Shown: in pieces, positions 58,901-64,000 of the stretch
Layout of the letters: each line of letters opens with the position of its first letter
How positions within the stretch are numbered: position 1 is the stretch's first letter
Assembly (NCBI GenBank): GCA_008330645.1
Contig: VLTN01000003.1
Location: 62,001-126,000, forward strand
Origin: Cafeteria roenbergensis
Lineage: Eukaryota > Sar > Bigyra > Bicosoecida > Cafeteriaceae
Length of the DNA stretch: 64,000 nucleotides
Reading direction: 5' to 3'
The notes under the pieces: generated by a model
The model's database searches: none
What the model was told of the DNA's origin: nothing
What the model saw: the letters and a program-made list of their open reading frames with translations, nothing else
Program-made: the position numbers and the translations under genes

Positions 58901-61900
58901 GCCGCCGCCAGCGGGGCTGCCGCGGCCGTGCGAGCAAGGACGGCGATGAGGGCGGAGGAGGCGAACGCGCGGGCGGAGGAGCGCGTGGCGAAGAGCGCAG
59001 CTGCGGCGTCGGAGCCGGCTGCTCCGCCTGCGGCGGCCGCGGAGGAGGCGGTGCGAGAGGCCACTGAACGGGCCACGGAGGCACCGCCGACCGACGCGCC
59101 GTCGTCGCCTGCGGCCGAAGCGAGCGGGCGGCCCGCCGCAGCGGCCGCGGCGGCCTGCGGAGACACCGCCGCCTCGCAGCCCTGCGCCACGGCGCGCACG
59201 AGGGCGCGCGTAGACCAGCCGAGGCTCCCGTCGGCGAGCATGGCGTCGCGGGCCAGTGCGTCGGCGGCGCGCGCGGCGGCGCCGGGGGCGGCAGTTTCGC
59301 CGTCGTGGTCCTCGCTGAGCGGCTCAACGTCGCCGCCGTTGGCCACTGCCTCGGAGGCCAGGCCGAACGCGGCGCGGCCGACGGAGACGATCATGGCTGC
59401 CGCGGCCTCGGCTGCGGCGGTGCGGCTCGCGGCGTCGTCGTCACCGTCGTCCACGGAGGTGGGGTCGGAGGCGCCGTCGGCGGCGCGAGCACGCTTGGCC
59501 TTGGACGGCGAGGAGGCCGCCTTCGCTGACGCCGAGGCGGCCGCAACGCGAAGGTCAGCGGAAGCCGCGGCGTCCACGAGCGCTGCCGCAAGGGCGGCAG
59601 CCTCCGAGAGGAGGGCTGAGCCTGCGGGGTGCTGGGGGCTGCCGAGAGCCGCAGCGGAGGCGGGCGCTGCGGCGCCGGCAAGGGCGGGCGCCGCAGCGAG
59701 CGCGCTCGCGATGAGGCGCAGCGCAAGATCGCGGAGCCCGACGTCCGTGGTGGTGGCCGCGGCGAGGGCGATGGCGAACAGCGGAGCCCTGTCGGGGGCG
59801 GAGTGGGCGGCCGGGATGAGGGCGCCAGAGAAGGCCGAGGACGCCACGGAGCCGGAGATCACGGAGGCGCCGTCCGAGCTGGAGGACGCGCCCGAGGCCG
59901 CGGAGCGCCGGCGCCGCTTGCGCTTGCCTGCGTCGACGCCGAGCCAGCGGGCGGCGGGCATGCCGGGGCCAGTGGACGTCAAGAGCAGGGCGAGGAGCGG
60001 GGCCACGGCGGCGGCGGGCAGGCAGGCCAGGGGGCCGTGAAGACCGGCCGTCGCGGCGACGGCCTGGGCGGCGGCTGCAGAGAGGGGGTCCACGTGAGGA
60101 AGCGGCGGCGCGGCGGGCACGAGCGCCAGCGGGTCGAAGCCCTCCGGGAGCGCGGATACTGCCGCTCCCGCCTCAGCGGTGGCGACGGGAGGCAGACCCG
60201 GGAGCGCCGGCGGCTGGGCGGGGGAGGAGCTGCGCTGGCCGAGCGCGAGGACGGCGTCGGCGCACCAGAACTCGCCGTTCGCGGCGATGTCGAGGGCCAG
60301 GGGCTGCGTGACGCGCACGGTGGCTGCCAGGCAGTCCCAGACGAGCGAGAGCATGCGCGTTGCAGCGGCGGGCTCGAGCGCCGTGCCTTCGAGGCGCAGG
60401 CTCTTCGACACAACCCCAGCAGCCGCCGAGGACGACGACGATGAGGATGAGGACGAAGAGCCGGCTGCTGCTGCTGCTGGGGCCTCTGCGTCGTCGTCGT
60501 CGGCAGACCAGGTGCCCTGAAGCCAGGCAGTGACCACAGGCTGCGCGCGGCTGCGGAGCGCCAGAATCGTCTGCGCGCTGGGAAGAGCCGCAGCGAGGAC
60601 GGGGCCGAGGTCAGCAAGCGCGCCGGCGAGAAGGAGGGAGGCGGCCTCCGCTGCGGCGCGGCTGGCAGTGGCCTTGGCGGCCAGGGCGTCCCCGGGGCTG
60701 GCGCAGCTCAGCGCGGCGCTGGCGAGGGCGTGGCCCGCAGCCGCGGCGCGGAGCCTGAGAAGGGCGAGGGCGCCTGCGCATCGGAAGAGGAGGCCGCGGA
60801 GGAGCGCAAGGCCGCCCAGCGCCACCGCCGCGTGGGAGTGCAGCAGGGCCCGCGTCACGGTTTCGCGCCGCACGCGGGCAGGCACCAGAGCGGACACCAC
60901 ATCTGCGGCCGACACACCGGCGCCGAGGAGCACGGTGTGGCCAGCTGCGCGGAGCGCGGAGCGCAGCGGCGCTGAGAGCGTCTGGCCGGGGGCCGGCGCC
61001 GAGGCAGCGGCGAGCGAGCTCCGGCCGCCGGAAGAGGGCGCCGATGCAGGCGCGGACGCCGCAGACGACCCCATTCCCGAGAGGGCAGCCACAGCCGACT
61101 CCGCAGAGGGGAGGGCCAGCGCCAGGGAGGCGGCGGCGGCGGCGCTGGCCGCGGAGGCGCCTTGCACCTCGGCCGCGGCAGTGCCGACCAGCTCCGCGGC
61201 GAGCGAGGCGAGCGGCACGGAGGAGCGGACGGCGTGGAGGAGAGCCTCGACGCTGCGCCCGTCCAGGGCGAGGCCGCCAGGTGCTGCCAGCGCAGCGGCG
61301 GCGGCCACGCCGGGAGCGGCGCGCGCTGCTGCGGCTCGTCGGAGCGATGGAATGCCGCACTGGCGGCCGAGAGCCACGAGCGGGGCAAGAGCGGCGGAGC
61401 GCACGTCGGCGAAGGCGTCGAGCGCGAACTGGCGCGGGGGCAGCAGCGAGGCCACGAGGGCCACGGAGCTCTGCCAGGGAAGCGAGGGCCGGGGCTCGAG
61501 CGGGAGCGGCAGGGTGCGGAGGAAGGCAGCGGCGGCGAGAGGGTAAGCCGCGAGGGCCGTGCGGAGGACGCGGTGCTGCAGGGCGTCGCCGCTTGCGGCG
61601 AGGGCGCCGAGCAGCCAGGTGGCTGCGCGCGCGCGGCCGAGGCGGGTCGAGGCGTCGGCGGCGGCGCGGGCGTTGCTGCCCGTGCTGGTCATGCCCTTGG
61701 AGGCAGCCGCAGCTGCAGCCGCGGCAGCGGCGCCTTCAGAGCGAAGCGCGGCGGCGCGGGCGGTCTCGGCCGCCTCCGCTGCGGCGAGCAGCGGGCCAGC
61801 GAGGGCGAGGGCGGAGCCGAAGACGGAGCGACCGCGGGCTGCCGTGGAAGCGACGACGACGGCGCCAGCAGCGCCTGCGCGGCCCGGAGCCGTTGCGGAG

Positions 61901-63517
61901 GCTGAGGACGCCGGGGCGGGCCGGGAGGAGGGCGTGGAGGCGGCTCCGGTTCCGGCGACGTCGGCCGGGCTGAGGCCGAGGGCGCGGCAGACCAGGGCGT
62001 GGCCGACCATGCGCAGGGGCACGAGGAGGCGGGCGTCGTGGCCTGCCGTTGGGCCCTGTGCGCCGGACTTGGCAGCCCGGCGCTCCCTCTTGGAGGAGGG
62101 GGCAGGGGGGAGGGCAGCGGCCGCGGCGTCGCCCAGGAGGGCCGCAGCGTCGGCTGCCGGCAGGATGGCGAGGGAGGCGTCGCCGGCGGCATAGAGGCGC
62201 AACACGGACGCGAGGCAGGGGCGGTCAAAGGAGGTGGCGAGCGCGCGGGCGGGCAGGGGCGGGCCCGGGGAGGTGCAGGCCGCCTGCGCCAGCGCCGACG
62301 CAGCGAGGGCCGCCACGTCGGGGTCGTCGAGGGGCAGGCCTCGCACCAGCAGGCGCAGGATGAGGGGCGCCCTGGCCGCCCGGCGCCGCACGTCTGCCAC
62401 GGGGCAGAGCAGCAGCGCGGCCACGAGGCGGACCCACCAGGAGCGCACGTCGTCCCCTGCAGAGCCGCCGCCGAGCCCCATTCCGTCCGCTGGGCGCGTG
62501 GCCGCGTCCACGGCGGCCCAGTCGCCGGAGCGCTGGCGGGCGCGGCGCTCCCGCCTGGCGGCGTCGGCGTCGTGCGAGGGGCCGCGGGACCTGCCCCCTC
62601 GCATGCGCGCGAGCAGCGACCTGATGCGCTTGCGCAAGCGGGTGAGACGCCGAGTCATCTCCTGCCGCGAGGGCCCGGAGCCGCCCTTGGCGCCCTTGGC
62701 GGCTGCTGCGGCCTCGTCGTCGGCCTCGTCGTCGCCCGCCGAGTGCGCGCTGGCCTTGGCCGTGGCCACGACGCTCGAGGCGTGCGGCTGGGAGGCGCGC
62801 AGGAGCGCGAGGACCGGGAAGGCTCGGTACCCAAGGCTGATCCGCGCGGCCAGCGCACGGGCGGCCGGCACGCTGTGGCCGGCCACGGCGCCCAGCAGCG
62901 CCAGCGTCGCCCGCATCAGCCGCGGAGACGAGCCGTTCAGCGCCGCCAGCATGAAGGTCACGTGCGAGCGGAGCAGCCGGCGCACGATGCGCAGGCCTTG
63001 GCCCATGGGGAGCAGCAACACCGCCAGACGGAGCACGCGAAGGATGCCCACCGAGGCCTTGGACGTGTTCCCCGCAGGCAGGCGCGCCAGCGCCGCGAAC
63101 AGCTCGGTTCCCTCCGGGGACACCTCGCTGTACTCGCGGAGGAAGCCCGACGGAGCCAAGCGGGCCGTGCGAGCGGCGAAAGGGCGGCAGAGCGCGGGAA
63201 GGCTGCCAGCGGCCTGGCGCTCCATCAGGCGGCATGCCTTGTCGAGAGCTGCGGACGATTCGGGCGACGCAAAGCACCGCGGCCAGGAGGATATGGCGCC
63301 GGAGGCTGCGCTGCAGGGCGCGGTTGGGCCAGCCGCATGCCTGGGCGCGTCCGAGGGCGCGCTGCGCAACAAGTCGCGAATGGCGCGGGACTCCGGCCGA
63401 CTCACCTTGCGCAGCAACGTCTGCATCCGTGCCGTTGATTGCGTCCAGGAACTCCGGGACATCGAAATCTTCGAGAGTTGCGGGTTTGAGCGTCTTGAGG
63501 GGCGCTTCGGCGTCCAT
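51949..63517 (-). CDS. URB1: Giant URB1/Npa1-like nucleolar ribosome-biogenesis protein
   Basis: Two exons, complement(join(51949..63248, 63406..63517)), give 3803 aa; human URB1 has about 2270 and yeast Npa1 about 1760. Npa1 acts in early 60S pre-ribosomes. Exon 1 (MDAEAPLKTLKPATLEDFDV) joins in phase after DADVAAQ to ALDKACRLMERQAAGSL. The N-terminal Npa1 helical region is clear: LRIVRRLLRSHVTFMLAALN, then RLMRATLALLGAVAGHSVPA, parallel to human KKLMNNHMKLICESLYASGY...ACLSLMTAMVTQGPEAARDV. A C-terminal match near 53220-53910 includes AQYDPSALLG, VRRFVSSGLLAAPLLALASS and RAVAYGVVGAVYEALDP, again parallel to human FVASNGLSVVVTALSSYD. Between them are thousands of Ala-rich helical-repeat residues with Ser and Asp/Glu tracts. 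The 11.3-kb second exon has no stop. The frame is also open upstream to 63574. Confidence 0.85.
53095..53200 (+). repeat. GA/CTC-rich tract coding for an Asp/Glu run in URB1
   Basis: Triplet-type repeats (plus strand cctcctcgtcgtcgtcctcc and on) encode, on the minus strand, a long Asp/Glu run between the two conserved URB1 blocks. Similar acidic tracts occur at about 55900-56090. Confidence 0.7.
55597..55640. repeat. Hexanucleotide ggagct tandem repeat in URB1
   Basis: About six copies of ggagct (plus strand), ending at gatgatgag. On the coding minus strand they give a poly-Ser run followed by Asn-Leu-Val. It is a length-variable microsatellite inside coding sequence. Confidence 0.85.
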
Positions 63518-63928
63518 CACAGCCCCACCCCCGAAGTGCACCTTGCGGCGGCTCTGCCTCCCGTCCGTCTGCAACCGGCGGAATAGGGGCGCCGAGTCAG
63601 AGTTCCAGGCGCCGTCAACTATGGAGCCGCAGTCCGAGCGCGCCGGCGCAGCAACCGGTCGCGCTCGGGAGCCGCCGCAAATGCCAAGTACCGCGGCGGC
63701 GCCAGAAGCGCAAGCGGAAGCTGGCCGCGGCCCAGGGCTGGAACCTGTTCCTTTTTGTGTGTGTGTGCCTCCTTTGCCCCGCGGGATTCCGCTGGCGTGT
63801 TCGCGCTCGCGCCTCCGCCAAGCAGCAGCAACAGAGCCGACGCGAGCTCGCTCCCAGGGGCCGAGCTGTCCACTCGGGCGCTGTGGCTCGAGCTCGGGGG
63901 CGGCTGCGCGGCCGCAGCGGCATCAGCC
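63518..63928. promoter_or_regulatory. Divergent spacer between URB1 and the right-edge gene
   Basis: About 410 bp. A minus-strand frame (63619-63930) starts with an ATG that overlaps the plus-strand ATG at 63929 (palindrome ccatgg). It could be an extra URB1 first exon, but its composition is Ala/Ser/Leu-low-complexity and its donor (cag|gttcca) is unlike all others here. Confidence 0.4.
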
Positions 63929-64000
63929 ATGGCAAAGGCCGCGTCTCTGGCCCTGTGGGTGGCCCTGGCCTCGCTGGCGGTGGCGAGCAGCGGGGCGATT
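63929..64000 (+). CDS. Start of a secretory-pathway protein, cut by window edge
   Basis: Only the first 24 codons are present. They read MAKAASLALWVALASLAVAS followed by SGAI: a short basic start, a hydrophobic core and small residues, which is a textbook signal peptide with likely cleavage near the AVAS. In ochrophytes such a peptide can also be the first half of a plastid-targeting leader, but the diagnostic residues would lie past the edge. The product is unknown. Confidence 0.55.
   Translation, partial: MAKAASLALWVALASLAVASSGAI

Noticed and set aside
52094-63586. Many plus-strand open frames of 100-670 codons opposite URB1
   Set aside because: All mirror the Ala-rich URB1 codons (poly Arg/Ala/Gly). 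None has a domain, and URB1 has clear homology on the minus strand.
63619-63930. 103-codon minus frame starting MADAAAAAQPPPSS
   Set aside because: Low complexity, donor unlike the local pattern, and its start overlaps the plus-strand signal-peptide start.
1-64000. Transposons, retroelements, virus-derived elements, CRISPR arrays or operons
   Set aside because: I saw no reverse-transcriptase, integrase, transposase or capsid motifs, no terminal repeats, and no repeat-spacer pattern anywhere in the window.

Overview
The window is nuclear DNA from a eukaryote, very GC-rich by eye, with densely packed genes, many of them broken by one or two short introns. The best taxonomic clue is the gene at 41497-44059. 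It puts a bZIP DNA-binding region ahead of a LOV photosensor, the layout of aureochromes, which are known only from photosynthetic stramenopiles (ochrophytes). Three genes for cilium or basal-body proteins (CEP164-like, PACRG, EFHC/Rib72-like) imply a lineage that builds a flagellum. I found no transposon, virus-derived element, tRNA, rRNA or CRISPR array.

Layout, left to right: an unknown gene cut by the left edge; an MDR-family oxidoreductase; a large CEP164-like protein; PACRG back to back with a DNase II; 6-phosphogluconate dehydrogenase back to back with an unknown protein; a 52-bp minisatellite; a YIPF6-type Golgi protein; a protein with a weak E2/RWD-like segment; an ARA6-type Rab5 GTPase; a membrane-anchored GST-like protein; a WRN/RecQ helicase; a tiny two-exon gene; a globin-like protein; an EFHC/Rib72-like axonemal protein; an RNA 3'-phosphate cyclase; a long LRR/coiled-coil protein; a secretory-pathway acidic repeat protein; the aureochrome; an LRR protein with a myristoylation-type start; a PEX11 peroxisome protein; an OTUD3-like deubiquitinase; a TMEM184/DUF300 membrane protein; a giant URB1/Npa1 ribosome-biogenesis protein; and the first codons of a signal-peptide gene at the right edge.

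Eight neighbouring pairs are divergent with under about 410 bp between start codons, so shared two-way promoters are likely. Seven pairs are convergent. I rebuilt gene models by matching reading phase across splice sites. Twenty introns in recognised or well-supported genes came out with strikingly uniform ends: 18 of 20 begin GTGAG, and 19 of 20 end CGCAG (the other ends TTGCAG). Several first exons, including those of ARA6-like Rab, EFHC, 6PGDH, PACRG and OTUD3, lie outside the longest open frames.

The genes do not form one pathway. Loose themes are the cilium (three genes), endomembrane traffic (YIPF6, ARA6-like Rab5), nucleic-acid metabolism (RecQ, DNase II, RTCA, URB1) and light-controlled transcription (aureochrome).
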